A stretch of 64,000 nucleotides of DNA from contig NZ_AWUK01000017.1 of assembly GCF_000499205.1 (NCBI RefSeq), positions 124,001-188,000 on the forward strand, read 5' to 3'. A program made the position numbers and the translations under genes. Under the pieces are notes generated by a model. It was not told the origin of the DNA, made no database searches, and was given only the letters and a program-made list of their open reading frames with translations. Shown here piece by piece: positions 1 through 9,240 of the stretch; the first letter of the stretch is position 1, and every line of letters begins with the position of its first letter. The stretch comes from Paenibacillus sp. MAEPY2 (GTDB taxonomy: Bacteria > Bacillota > Bacilli > Paenibacillales > Paenibacillaceae).

Positions 1-1
1 G

Positions 2-385
2 GGGACAGGCGGCACCATTACCGGAACGGGAGAAGAACTGCGCAAGCAGCTGCCGGACATTCGCATCTATGCGGTGGAGCCAAAAGGTTCACCTGTGCTG
101 TCCGGTGGCGAGCCCGGACCTCACAAGCTCGTCGGTACAAGTCCGGGGTTCATTCCGGACATTCTGAATACCGACGTGTGGGATGCCATTATCCAAGTGT
201 CCGATGAGGACGCACTGGATACGATGCGGCAGCTTGCTGCCCGGGAAGGGCTGCTGCTCGGCCCTTCCTCTGGCGCTTCGGTGTGGGCCTCCCTGCGCAT
301 CGCCCGGGAACTGGGGCCGGGACACCGGGTGCTCTGTATTGCGCCTGATACCGGGGAACGGTATTTGAGCATGGGTATTTTTTAA
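2..385 (+). CDS. Cysteine synthase-like PLP enzyme, 3' part only
   Basis: The reading frame is open from base 2 to a TAA at 383-385 and gives the last ~127 residues of a fold-type II PLP enzyme; the start lies outside the window. Visible motifs are GTGGTITG at the left edge, which is the PLP-phosphate-binding glycine loop, and GLLLGPSSGAS, the C-terminal serine loop near the pyridine nitrogen in the cysteine synthase/cystathionine beta-synthase family. Family knowledge: these enzymes make L-cysteine from O-acetylserine and sulfide, or related beta-replacement products. The N-terminal half with the PLP lysine is not visible, so O-acetylserine sulfhydrylase cannot be told from a paralogue. The next gene is convergent. 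Confidence 0.85.
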   Translation, partial: GTGGTITGTGEELRKQLPDIRIYAVEPKGSPVLSGGEPGPHKLVGTSPGFIPDILNTDVWDAIIQVSDEDALDTMRQLAAREGLLLGPSSGASVWASLRIARELGPGHRVLCIAPDTGERYLSMGIF

Positions 386-520
386 CAAAGAAGAATTCTT
401 ACACAAGTCAAAGGCTCCCCTCCAAAATGAGCGCTTGTTCACAGCCGGACGTTAAATCCGCAGCATACAAGTACTTACTCTGGAAAGGAGCCAGTTAAAA
501 AATCTAAATAGGAATGTGAA

Positions 521-2503
521 CTAGTGTGTCAGGGTTGTCCATTCTACACCTTCGGGAAGCAGGGCCGCAATGCGGTCTTTGGCTTCTTTTTTGCTGTACA
601 ACGATTCGTCGAGAATCGCGGCTGTCCCCGAATCACTGCTCGTCCGAATCAAACGTCCCAGACCTTGCTTCACGCGCAGCAGCATGTACGGAAGATCGAT
701 CTCTTCGTATGGTGCTGCCGACGCACTGCGTTTTGCATTGAAGACAGGGTCCTGTGGTGGATACGGAAGCGACCAGATCATGACATTGGACAATGACGGA
801 CCTGGAACATCCAGCCCTTCCCACAGATTAACGGAGCACAGCACACTCTCCTCATCCTGCTGGAACGCGGCGATCAGATCACTGATCTCCCTGTCGCCCT
901 CATACATAAAGCGCAAACCTTCTGCTTCAGGTACATGAACGATGTCCTGCTTGAACGCGCGCAGTTCTTCCATCGTACGGAACAGAATCAGCGCACGTCC
1001 CCCGCTCTCCTGAAGTAACGACACCGCGTCACGCAAGCGATTTTCGTTCTCCGGGTGACCGGGTAAAGCTTCATCGGTAATCTTCATCTTCATTTTGTCC
1101 GCATAATCATACGGGGAAGCCACCGAGAACGATACAAAGTCATCAATGCCCAGGCTGTCCGCTACATAACGGAATGAACTATCCACAGATAACGTGGCAG
1201 AGGAGAACACAATTGGAATACCTGTGTTGAACACACGCTCGTTCAGCATTTCCTTCACCGTACGCGGCATGATCGATAAGGTCGTCTCATCTTCACTCTC
1301 TTCCGCCCAGCAGATATAGCCGTCTTCCTTACGGAACAATGCAAGTGCAGACTGAATCATGTCCAGATGTTCTTCCACGACACGCATCTGATAACCATCC
1401 AGCGAGAACAAACCGCTCTCAAATACCAATTCTTCACCGATCGCATCCAGCACACTCGTCAGACGTTCAATCTCACGCAGCAACGGTGGCTCTACCCGAA
1501 CTTCTTTCCGTTCCGATCCCGGAATTGCCACCGTATACGTATCCAGCAATGCAAACAGTCGCTCACTGCTCTCAATCGCTTCATCCACACGCTCCGCGAG
1601 GGATTCACGAATCTCGCCTTCCAATAGACGGGTTACGAGTTCCTCGAAGATGCGGTGTTTCAGTTTGTAGCTCAGTGCGTTCAGGGCTGCTTCTTCCAGC
1701 AAATGTCCTTCATCAAATACAACTGAGCTGTGATCAGGCAGGAGTGGTAATTGTCCCTCACGTTTGCGCGCATCATAGGTCCACACATGCTCCATGTAAT
1801 AATCATGGGAACAGATGATGATGTCTTTGGAACGACGATAATGGTCACGCGATAGCGTCAGGCCGCAGCGTTGTCTTTTGGGACAAACAAAACAATCCTG
1901 GAACGGGTCCCAGTTGATTTTGTTCCACTGGCGATCATTCAGATGCGGATATTGTTTGCGGTCACCATACGGATGGAATGCCTGAAGCGTACCCGGCGTA
2001 TTCACAAAATCCGGAAGGCTCTCATGCACTTCTTCAATGACAGGCGCATCTTCATCTGCAAATCTCATCGCACTTAATTTGTTTAGACAAACATATTGAT
2101 CAGGTGATTTACCGAGACGCGCGTCCACTTCCAAATCCAGATGTGCAGCCAGCTTCGCAATATCTCCGCCCGGCTTCACCAACTGTTCAATCAAGGACTC
2201 ATCGGCACAGGCGATGACCGCCGGTTTACCTGTATAACGTGCATAACAGACCGCGTAGAGCAGATAGACTAACGTCTTGCCTGTTCCTACACCGGCCTCA
2301 GCCATAATGGTCTTTTTATCTCCATAGGCCCGTTCAAGCTGGTACGCCATAAAAATCTGTTCATCCCGTACCTCGAAGCCGGACTCAGGTAAAATATCGT
2401 AAAAAACATCGGCAACCCATTCCCCTAAACGGGATACAAAGGGCTCTGCCGGATCATATGCAAAAGGATAACGTTGTGTAGACAATCCTAGGTCAGCCTC
2501 CAT
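521..2503 (-). CDS. DinG/XPD-family ATP-dependent helicase (YpvA-like)
   Basis: A 660-residue superfamily 2 helicase of the XPD/DinG type, expected to unwind 5'-tailed or structured DNA. Walker A AEAGVGTGKT lies at residues 68-77 and the Walker B DEGH box at 264-267. Four cysteines that fit the Fe-S cluster site of this family are C139, C204, C207 and C213. Motif VI GLGRLIRT is near the C-terminus. There is no N-terminal DnaQ-type exonuclease domain, so the length and plan match B. subtilis YpvA better than the exonuclease-fused Firmicute DinG. It is transcribed divergently from the catalase gene. The specific cellular role is inferred from the family only. Confidence 0.88.
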   Translation of the reverse strand: MEADLGLSTQRYPFAYDPAEPFVSRLGEWVADVFYDILPESGFEVRDEQIFMAYQLERAYGDKKTIMAEAGVGTGKTLVYLLYAVCYARYTGKPAVIACADESLIEQLVKPGGDIAKLAAHLDLEVDARLGKSPDQYVCLNKLSAMRFADEDAPVIEEVHESLPDFVNTPGTLQAFHPYGDRKQYPHLNDRQWNKINWDPFQDCFVCPKRQRCGLTLSRDHYRRSKDIIICSHDYYMEHVWTYDARKREGQLPLLPDHSSVVFDEGHLLEEAALNALSYKLKHRIFEELVTRLLEGEIRESLAERVDEAIESSERLFALLDTYTVAIPGSERKEVRVEPPLLREIERLTSVLDAIGEELVFESGLFSLDGYQMRVVEEHLDMIQSALALFRKEDGYICWAEESEDETTLSIMPRTVKEMLNERVFNTGIPIVFSSATLSVDSSFRYVADSLGIDDFVSFSVASPYDYADKMKMKITDEALPGHPENENRLRDAVSLLQESGGRALILFRTMEELRAFKQDIVHVPEAEGLRFMYEGDREISDLIAAFQQDEESVLCSVNLWEGLDVPGPSLSNVMIWSLPYPPQDPVFNAKRSASAAPYEEIDLPYMLLRVKQGLGRLIRTSSDSGTAAILDESLYSKKEAKDRIAALLPEGVEWTTLTH

Positions 2504-2679
2504 TCTTATACAAGCGGTCCGATTTTATTTTTCCGTTCAAAAAAGGCCACTGGGCAAAAGTTAATTATCCCACGCGATGGGGTGGGTGACAAGCTTTTTT
2601 TAATGGGATGGATGTATAGAACGGGCTCGCAGGGAAAATATATATTTGAATCCATCATAAGGAAAGGCGGTGTTCCATC

Positions 2680-4272
2680 TTGAAACACGATGACTCTCAA
2701 TCAAAGCATTCCCCCGAATCAGCATCTGAGACATTAACGGATCGTCAGGGTCACCCCATTACGGACAATCAGAATGTTCGAACCGTCGGCAGCCGGGGAC
2801 CGACTACGCTGGAGAACTATCACTTTCTCGAAAAGATCACCCATTTTGACCGTGAACGTATTCCGGAACGGGTAGTGCATGCCCGCGGCGCTGGTGCTCA
2901 TGGCGTATTTCAGGCTTATGGGACGGCCGGGGATGAACCGGTATCGAAGTATACACGTGCACGTCTGTTTCAGGAAAAAGGTAAAGAAACGCCCGTCTTC
3001 GTTCGGTTCTCCACGGTTATTCACGGCGGACACTCACCGGAGACGCTTCGCGACCCGCGCGGATTTGCTGTGAAATTCTATACCGAAGATGGAAACTGGG
3101 ATCTCGTTGGTAACAATCTGAAAATCTTCTTCATTCGTGACCCGCTTAAATTCCCGGATATGGTACATGCCTTCAAGCCCGATCCGCTGACCAATGCACA
3201 GGATATGGAACGGTTTTTCGATTTTGTCTCCCTCAGCCCTGAAGCTACCCATATGATTACGTTTCTCTTCTCCCCTTGGGGAATTCCGGCCAACTATCGG
3301 CAAATGCAGGGGTCGGGCGTCAATACATACAAGTGGGTGAATCAGGAAGGCACAGGCGTGCTCATTAAATATCACTGGGAACCGCTCAATCAAGGGATAC
3401 GGAACCTTCTTCAGAAGGACGCCAGCGATATTCAGGGACAGAACTTCAACCATGCCACCCTGGACCTGTATCAAGCAATCGAACGCGGAGACTATCCCGA
3501 ATGGGAGTTGTGTGTTCAGGTTATGGAGGACGGCGAGCATCCTGAACTGGACTTCGATCCGCTGGACCCAACCAAGCTGTGGCCCCCAGAGCAGTTTCCG
3601 TTTTTGCCTGTTGGAAAAATGACCTTAAACCGTAATCCCGAGGACTACTTTAATGAAGTGGAACAAGCGGCTTTTGGCACAGGTGTCCTGGTGGACGGAC
3701 TGGATTTCTCGGATGACAAGCTGCTGCAAGGGCGCACTTTCTCCTATTCGGACACCCAACGTCACCGGGTCGGTGCGAACTATCTGCAGCTGCCTGTGAA
3801 TGCGCCGAAGAACCGTGTTGCGACCAATCAGAGCGGCGGGCAGATGCAATATCAGGTGGATCGTGCACCGGGTCAGAATCCACATGTGAACTACGAGCCT
3901 TCCTCCCTTGGTGGGTTAAAAGAAGCTACACCGCGCGGCCCGGAACATGAACCGCTTATTGAAGGGCGACTCGTCCGTGATAAGATTGAGCGTACGAATG
4001 ATTTTGGACAAGCTGGAGATACGTACCGGGCATTCGAGGATTGGGAGCGGGATGAACTGATCAGCAATATGGTTGGCGCATTGGCACAATGCAAACCGGA
4101 TATCCGGGAGCGCATGATCTCTTACTTCACCCAAGCGGATGCGGATTATGGTTTGCGCGTCTCTGAAGGGCTGGCCTCTGTACCAACCGATGATAGTGCG
4201 ACAGTCCAACCGAAACATGAACCAAGCGTGGAGCAAGCAGAGAAACGCAGTCGTGAGACGGATGGTTATTAA
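2680..4272 (+). CDS. katA: Heme catalase (clade with N-terminal extension)
   Basis: A 530-residue monofunctional heme catalase that converts hydrogen peroxide to water and oxygen. The catalytic histidine sits in RVVHARGAG (H67), the distal Asn pair in WDLVGNN (145-146), and the proximal heme tyrosine in [12 protein letters not shown] (Y356). The start is TTG, preceded by GGAAAGGCGG about 10 nt upstream. At ~530 residues it is longer than vegetative KatA (~480) and closer to KatX-type catalases, with a polar 40-residue N-terminus, so the choice between katA and katX is open. It stands alone. A branched hairpin with a T-run at 4439-4484 is its likely terminator. No clear PerR box was recognised upstream. 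Confidence 0.93.
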   Translation: MKHDDSQSKHSPESASETLTDRQGHPITDNQNVRTVGSRGPTTLENYHFLEKITHFDRERIPERVVHARGAGAHGVFQAYGTAGDEPVSKYTRARLFQEKGKETPVFVRFSTVIHGGHSPETLRDPRGFAVKFYTEDGNWDLVGNNLKIFFIRDPLKFPDMVHAFKPDPLTNAQDMERFFDFVSLSPEATHMITFLFSPWGIPANYRQMQGSGVNTYKWVNQEGTGVLIKYHWEPLNQGIRNLLQKDASDIQGQNFNHATLDLYQAIERGDYPEWELCVQVMEDGEHPELDFDPLDPTKLWPPEQFPFLPVGKMTLNRNPEDYFNEVEQAAFGTGVLVDGLDFSDDKLLQGRTFSYSDTQRHRVGANYLQLPVNAPKNRVATNQSGGQMQYQVDRAPGQNPHVNYEPSSLGGLKEATPRGPEHEPLIEGRLVRDKIERTNDFGQAGDTYRAFEDWERDELISNMVGALAQCKPDIRERMISYFTQADADYGLRVSEGLASVPTDDSATVQPKHEPSVEQAEKRSRETDGY

Positions 4273-4438
4273 AATGGAAAGCATTGTGAAACTCTGGTCT
4301 ATGCCTCGCTTATAATGCATGAGATTGTTCGGATCGATAAGTCCCAGCGTTGGTTTAATATAGCACATCGCTTGATTCGATGAGTCTTGCCATGAAGGAC
4401 AGTGCTTACAATGATCAGTTAATGTCACTTCGAACATC

Positions 4439-4484
4439 GCCCCAATAGTCTTGCTGCCTCTGGCAGCCGCTATGGGGCTTTTTG
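4439..4484 (+). terminator. Rho-independent terminator downstream of catalase
   Basis: Outer arms GCCCCA (4439-4444) and TGGGGC (4473-4478) enclose an inner GCTGCC/GGCAGC hairpin and are followed by CTTTTTG. It lies about 165 nt after the catalase stop and is the first strong terminator there. Confidence 0.7.
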
Positions 4485-4928
4485 TTATGTGTTGATTGCC
4501 CCATCATTTCGATAGAGAGCACGGATTATGTTTATGCCCCCTATTGGATGCGTGCTGCTCTTTTTTTGAAAATGCGAAGTTCATTTGGGTGGATTGAGGG
4601 TGAGTCTCGTGCCTTGAGGGTTGTAAAAGCGTGCATCTCTAGGTTCATTTCAGATGATTCATCGTTAAATCAGGGCTACCAGCCAATGTCAGGATTACAC
4701 TTAACCTGTGAAACTCCAGGCACTGAGAGCGACTACGACTAACCTGCCTGTATCTAGACCCATCTGATCAAATGATTATTGAAGATAGCGTTTACAACAT
4801 TTACCATAAAACTATGCTGTACAGAGAGTAATCATCCAATCGCAATGAGCTACTTCATTGGATGCATCTGTCCGGCATACCGCAACAGCTCACGAATTCC
4901 ATTTTACATTAACCAAGGAGGTCTACTA
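4485..4928. other. Intergenic region upstream of the pectate lyase gene
   Basis: About 440 bases with no convincing gene. An open frame at 4482-4742 has no ribosome site and no recognisable composition. The right end carries the strong site AAGGAGG (4915-4921) for the pectate lyase gene. A promoter and possibly a catabolite operator are expected here, but I could not place them with confidence. Confidence 0.5.
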
Positions 4929-6308
4929 ATGAAATTATTCCCATCCACATCTACTCATGTGTCTGCACGATCTGCCCATTCTCTGAAGGAACGTTCCCTC
5001 AAATCAAAAATGGCCCAGATCTGTCTGAGTGCCGCGTTCCCTCTATTATTGATTGGTGGCGGGTCGGTTAGTGCGGCGGAACTGATCGAGAGTAGCTTGC
5101 AAAATAATCCATCAGAAGCAGCCGCTACCTCAAGTGTGACACTTGCTGCGGGTGATCTCTATGTCTCCCCTAACGGCTCAGCCAGCAATCCGGGAACCAT
5201 AAATAGTCCAACATCTCTGGCTAACGCATTGACCCAAATCGCTCCGGGTAAAACGATCTATCTGCGCGGCGGCACCTACAGCTTCTCACAGACCATTACC
5301 ATTGAACGTGGTAACAGCGGCACCTCCTCACAACGTAAAAATCTGGTGGCGTATGGATCGGAAAAACCGGTCTTTGATTTCTCCGCTCAAGCCTTCGCTT
5401 CCACCAACCGCGGGCTGCAAATGTTCGGAGACTACTGGTTCGTCAAAGGGCTTGAGGTGAAGGGTGCAGGCGACAACGGAATCTTCATCGGAGGCAGTTA
5501 CAACCGCCTGGAGCAGATCGAAGCTCATCACAACCGGGATACGGGTATTCAAATGGGTCGTTATGCTTCCACAGCCGCCAAGAGTGAATGGCCTGCATAT
5601 AATGAAGTGATTCGTTCCTACTCCCACAACAACTATGACCCGGATGACGGCGAGGATGCAGACGGTTTTGCAGCCAAACTGACCGTTGGCCCAGGTAATG
5701 TCTTCGACGGTTGTATTGCGGCCTATAACGTGGACGATGGCTGGGATCTGTATAGCAAAACGGACACAGGCGCCATTGGCGCGGTTACGATCCGCAACAG
5801 CATCGCCTACGCGAACGGTGCAACATCAGACGGCACTTCTACCTCCAACAGTGATGGCAACGGATTTAAGCTCGGCGGTGAGAAGATTGCGGTAAATCAT
5901 ATTGTCGAGAACAGCATTGCGTTTAATAACAAAAAGCACGGTTTTACCTACAACAGCAATCCTGGTTCGATCCAGATGAAAAATAACACCTCCTGGAACA
6001 ACGGGCAAAGCAACTTTGCCTTTGATGTAGGGACCCACATCTTCACCAACAACCTGTCCTTCCAAGGCGGCGCCAGTGACAAAACAAGCGGAACCGACGT
6101 CAGCAGCACTAACGTCTGGTGGAAGAACAAAAAAAGCGAGAACGCCAAAGGCCTGCTCGCCAGCGCAGCCGACTTTGTCTCCCTCGTGCCTTCGGTAACG
6201 CGTAGCGCGGACGGAACGCCTGTCTTGGGTAATTTCTTGAAGCTTGCGGGTGGCAGTGATTTGGTTGGGTCAGGTACGCCAGCGGGTAAAAATATTGGGG
6301 CGCGGTAG
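4929..6308 (+). CDS. Secreted pectate lyase, polysaccharide lyase family 9
   Basis: The start is ATG 4929, eight bases after AAGGAGG, which gives 459 residues; an upstream in-frame ATG at 4779 has no ribosome site. A charged N-terminus, a hydrophobic stretch ending in GGGSVSA and an AEL-type cleavage site form a long signal peptide. The mature part is a right-handed beta-helix with the PL9 hallmark DPDDGEDADGFAAKLTVGPG, whose acidic residues bind calcium and whose lysine is the probable catalytic base, followed by the repeated strand motif NVDDGWDLY. Family knowledge: PL9 enzymes cleave de-esterified polygalacturonate by beta-elimination outside the cell. It appears monocistronic and ends in a weak terminator at 6347-6397. 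Confidence 0.9.
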   Translation: MKLFPSTSTHVSARSAHSLKERSLKSKMAQICLSAAFPLLLIGGGSVSAAELIESSLQNNPSEAAATSSVTLAAGDLYVSPNGSASNPGTINSPTSLANALTQIAPGKTIYLRGGTYSFSQTITIERGNSGTSSQRKNLVAYGSEKPVFDFSAQAFASTNRGLQMFGDYWFVKGLEVKGAGDNGIFIGGSYNRLEQIEAHHNRDTGIQMGRYASTAAKSEWPAYNEVIRSYSHNNYDPDDGEDADGFAAKLTVGPGNVFDGCIAAYNVDDGWDLYSKTDTGAIGAVTIRNSIAYANGATSDGTSTSNSDGNGFKLGGEKIAVNHIVENSIAFNNKKHGFTYNSNPGSIQMKNNTSWNNGQSNFAFDVGTHIFTNNLSFQGGASDKTSGTDVSSTNVWWKNKKSENAKGLLASAADFVSLVPSVTRSADGTPVLGNFLKLAGGSDLVGSGTPAGKNIGAR

Positions 6309-6346
6309 GTGGTAGATAGTACGATAAAAGAGTAATTTAAAAGCAA

Positions 6347-6397
6347 AGTCCCCTCCCCGTGCCAGCCTAATCGGTGGTAATGGAGAAGGGGATTTTT
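6347..6397 (+). terminator. Probable terminator of the pectate lyase gene
   Basis: GTCCCCTCC near 6348-6356 pairs imperfectly with GGAGAAGGGGA (6382-6392) and is followed by TTTTTG. The loop is long and the stem has mismatches, so confidence is moderate. Confidence 0.45.
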
Positions 6398-6444
6398 GAA
6401 TTGCTGTGTATTGTCTACTGGCTGGCTTCTAGGTTGATAGATAT

Positions 6445-6726
6445 TCAAGGTTTGGCTAGAACCTCAATCATCAGTCTGCCGCCTGTACGAAAACCTTGCT
6501 CAAATGCCGCTTCCACATACATGGATGTGGATTGTCCGATCAAGTCGATCAGTTGTTCCAGAGCATCGTATTCGTTCTCCGTAAGCTGTGTTTTGTAGTC
6601 CTGCATCAGGTCCGATATCTGGCGATTGATCTCCTGATACTCGGCTTGTTCAGGATGAATCGACTCGTCCAACCGCAGGTTCCCGTGAAACAAATCTTCG
6701 ATCAGGTTTGACATGTTATCCTTCAT
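6445..6726 (-). CDS. Small DUF6809-like protein
   Basis: A 93-residue soluble, acidic, helical protein preceded by GAGGTGA. It starts MKDNMSNLIEDLFHG, has a central ISDLMQDYKTQLTENEYDALE helix pair and ends in a glycine turn plus helix (FRTGGRLMIEVL). This arrangement resembles the short Firmicute proteins grouped as DUF6809, which often lie near mobile or accessory genes. No catalytic residue pattern is visible and the function is unknown. It stands at the border between ordinary chromosome on the left and the decayed and defence region on the right. Confidence 0.65.
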   Translation of the reverse strand: MKDNMSNLIEDLFHGNLRLDESIHPEQAEYQEINRQISDLMQDYKTQLTENEYDALEQLIDLIGQSTSMYVEAAFEQGFRTGGRLMIEVLAKP

Positions 6727-6885
6727 GGTAAGGTCACCTCAGGAAGATTGTAACTCAAGGGATGAGGTGAGATGGGAATTTAGCGGGAAATCCGCTAGTA
6801 TTATTTTTCGTTTTTAGTGTGATTAGTCAAAGTTAATATTAAAGAATTTCCCCAACATCAAATCAACGTAAGTGTGGGTCAATAA

Positions 6886-7057
6886 CTAGTTATTCGCATA
6901 GAGTAGGAAGACAGGTTTGCTTTCATGTTTCGCTTTTTCCAGAGCTTCCTCCGACAAGGAAACCAATTCAAAGGGTTATGGGCATGTTTCTGCAGAGTAG
7001 ATGAATTTTCTCTGGCTAGTCTATTAGCCTGTTTTCAACTAACTGGGCCAACGACAT
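6886..7057 (-). pseudogene. Remnant of a yyaL-like (DUF255 thioredoxin-domain) gene
   Basis: Reading the minus strand in shifting frames from ATG 7057 gives ENRLI, then LQKHAHNPLNWFP, then after a frame change SEEALEKAKHESKPVFLLYANN up to a TAG at 6886. This follows the N-terminus of the YyaL/spermatogenesis-associated protein 20 family (NRLI..SPYLLQHAHNPVDWYPW..EAFEKAK..KPIFLSIGYS). At least one in-frame stop and two frame changes are present, and the other ~640 residues are missing. It is read as the 5' stump of a chromosomal yyaL gene destroyed at the edge of the defence island. Alignment was by eye. Confidence 0.6.
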
Positions 7058-7320
7058 CTCTTTTGTAATATATAAAGCTTTTCTGATTTCACTTCTACAA
7101 AATTCAGCATTTCTCATGTACAAGCCATACTCTAGCCTCTATTGTCAATCTTGGAGTCTTTAAATATAAAATTATAGGTATTCACTAAATATTCTCTATA
7201 ATTTCCGGTTGGATAACCTCTTTGTTCTCGTAAGTAATTAAGTGTCGGAGCCTTCTTTTGTGCATCCATGACTCCCACTTCTCTTGTTAATAAATCTTTA
7301 GGAATCCGAACTTCTTAATT
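7058..7320 (-). pseudogene. Frameshifted ORF of unknown function downstream of gajB
   Basis: Directly after the gajB stop the minus strand encodes PKDLLTREVGVMDAQKKAP and on to FKDSKIDNRG before a stop at 7132-7134. A one-base shift just before that stop lets the text continue as RLEYGLYMRNAEFCRSEIR and ALYITKE into the yyaL stump. The composition looks like a real protein, and the shift suggests a decayed gene; the intact part from ATG 7269 would be only 45 residues. I do not recognise the family. It could be a lost third gene of the defence operon or cargo from an earlier insertion. Confidence 0.4.
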
Positions 7321-7321
7321 T

Positions 7322-9217
7322 TTACAGTTCGACCGTCTCAACTCCAGCTTGTAGTAGGTTAGTATATAATATTGAAATATTACTTGAAAATTGCCGTCTA
7401 TTAATAATTTCGTTGTATTGTTTTATTTTTCTTTCTTCACTAAAAGTAAATAGTACCCTTTGTTTTGCTCTTGAAAAGGCAACAAAAAAAGCTCTTTTAT
7501 CTTCTTCTGAATTATTAACAAAGTTCCAAAATGCTGAATCCTCCAGACCTACAAAAATCACAGTATGATACTCAAGACCTTTACTCTTGTGTATAGTCAT
7601 AATTGGTATACTATTAATACCAAGAACATCATTAAGAGCCAACTCCCAAGATTTCAAAGATCGATATGAACTAGCCAGTTTTTTTGAAAACTCTTTGATT
7701 TTTTTGTGCAAATACTTTCCACCTTTATACTTTGGAAATATTGTACAATACTTGTCTTCACCCAAAAACCCAAAGATATTTTTTAAGTAAGCTTCTAACT
7801 CTCGCCCATTTTTCAAGCCGGGAAGTTCCGTCTTTAACCTAGTAATAAAATCAATTAGTTCACTATCATATTGATAAAAAACCTCCGGATTTTCAGCTAT
7901 TTCAGGGTTCATGAAGATCAATATATCAAAAATACTTTGCCACGAATCCGGAGCTCGATCTTTTATAACTAATGTCAGGACATGAATTAGTAATGTAACA
8001 CATTCTTCCGAAAGCAAATCTTGAAATTCTTTTTCTACTCGGGCAATAATACCTTGTGTTTTCAAGTCCAATATAATTTGTTCAGCATAAATATCCTCTT
8101 GTTGTTTTACAATTATACAAATATCTCGAGGACTTATAATAGTATCTTCTAACCATTCTTTTATTTTTTTTGATAAATGTTCCGCCTCTAATAGATGAGT
8201 TTTAAACTTCCAAATTTGACATACTCCTAAAGACGATTTTTCATCTTTAATTAGATTAGGAGATTCAACTGTCAAAGATGATGAATCTAGGTCCCTTGCA
8301 AGGTAATTTTGAATATCAATTAGTAAAGGCGCAGAACGATGATTCTTGATTAATCGTTCATCTTTTGAAGAAAAGTCCTTTTTAAATTCTTGGAACGCAT
8401 TTGGTAAAGCACCAGCCCAGCCCATTATTCGTTGCTTATCATCACCTACGGCTGTAATTACCGTTTTCGAATATTGGAAGATTTGTTTTAACATATCATA
8501 TTGTGTATTTGTTGTATCCTGAAATTCATCTAAAAATAAGTGGCTGTATGTAACTTTTAATGCATTTTTAATCATTGTGTTTGTACTAATTAAATATTCG
8601 ACTAATCTCGTTATCATTGGAAATGTTAGAGATGCAGTAAATTCCTGCGAACCTTTTGGCATAATTCCCCACAAATCATTAGAAAATAAACTGTAAAGAT
8701 CCGTTACATTATATGTAACATTTAATGGTAATCGTTCATTTCCAAGATACTCCATCAATGTGTCATATTTCAATGCGTAAACTGGATATTTTTCAGTAAA
8801 ATGAGGCGCTACTAATTTTTTTAATTCATTTTTATCAGTTACAATTTCATAGTCCTGAATTGGACGATACATTTCGTCCATGCTATTGCGAAAGTGATCG
8901 AGTACCTGTTTTGCAAAAGAATCATATGTACGTGATTCGAATCTTTGACAAAGCTCATTTCCGCATCTTTTTCTTACCCGTTCCGCTAAATTTGCGGCTG
9001 CATCTACTTTAAAACTAATTGCCAGAATTTTTTGCGGAGGTTTACAAATCCCTGTTTGAAGTAAGTAACTCGCTCGTTGAGCCAGCAACTCTGTTTTTCC
9101 CGCCCCAGGACCAGCAACAACCATAACATTTTCTCCGCTTCTAACAACCTTGTCCGCAGCGCGTTCTAATACAATGCCCTCAGTTGGAATCCATTCTCCC
9201 GGTTTAACAAGTGCCAT
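7322..9217 (-). CDS. gajB: UvrD/PcrA-like superfamily 1 helicase, Gabija GajB-like
   Basis: A 631-residue SF1A helicase starting at ATG 9217 after GAGGAG. Walker A GPGAGKT is at residues 36-42, Walker B is in LFLDEFQDTT, motif III in VGDDKQRIMGWAGA, and motifs V/VI in TIHKSKGLEY and AFSRAKQRV. It follows the OLD-type gene by 23 nt in the same direction, which is the gajA-gajB order of Gabija. Family knowledge: GajB forms a supramolecular complex with GajA and helps trigger nuclease activity on phage DNA. At 631 residues it is longer than the B. cereus GajB (~490), so the system may be a variant. Base composition is much more AT-rich than the flanking chromosome. Confidence 0.8.
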   Translation of the reverse strand: MALVKPGEWIPTEGIVLERAADKVVRSGENVMVVAGPGAGKTELLAQRASYLLQTGICKPPQKILAISFKVDAAANLAERVRKRCGNELCQRFESRTYDSFAKQVLDHFRNSMDEMYRPIQDYEIVTDKNELKKLVAPHFTEKYPVYALKYDTLMEYLGNERLPLNVTYNVTDLYSLFSNDLWGIMPKGSQEFTASLTFPMITRLVEYLISTNTMIKNALKVTYSHLFLDEFQDTTNTQYDMLKQIFQYSKTVITAVGDDKQRIMGWAGALPNAFQEFKKDFSSKDERLIKNHRSAPLLIDIQNYLARDLDSSSLTVESPNLIKDEKSSLGVCQIWKFKTHLLEAEHLSKKIKEWLEDTIISPRDICIIVKQQEDIYAEQIILDLKTQGIIARVEKEFQDLLSEECVTLLIHVLTLVIKDRAPDSWQSIFDILIFMNPEIAENPEVFYQYDSELIDFITRLKTELPGLKNGRELEAYLKNIFGFLGEDKYCTIFPKYKGGKYLHKKIKEFSKKLASSYRSLKSWELALNDVLGINSIPIMTIHKSKGLEYHTVIFVGLEDSAFWNFVNNSEEDKRAFFVAFSRAKQRVLFTFSEERKIKQYNEIINRRQFSSNISILYTNLLQAGVETVEL

Positions 9218-9240
9218 AGTATCTCCTCAGGTTGAGACTG

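Noticed and set aside
4482..4742. An 86-codon frame downstream of the catalase terminator
   Set aside because: There is no ribosome site, it starts within the terminator tail and no conserved features are visible.
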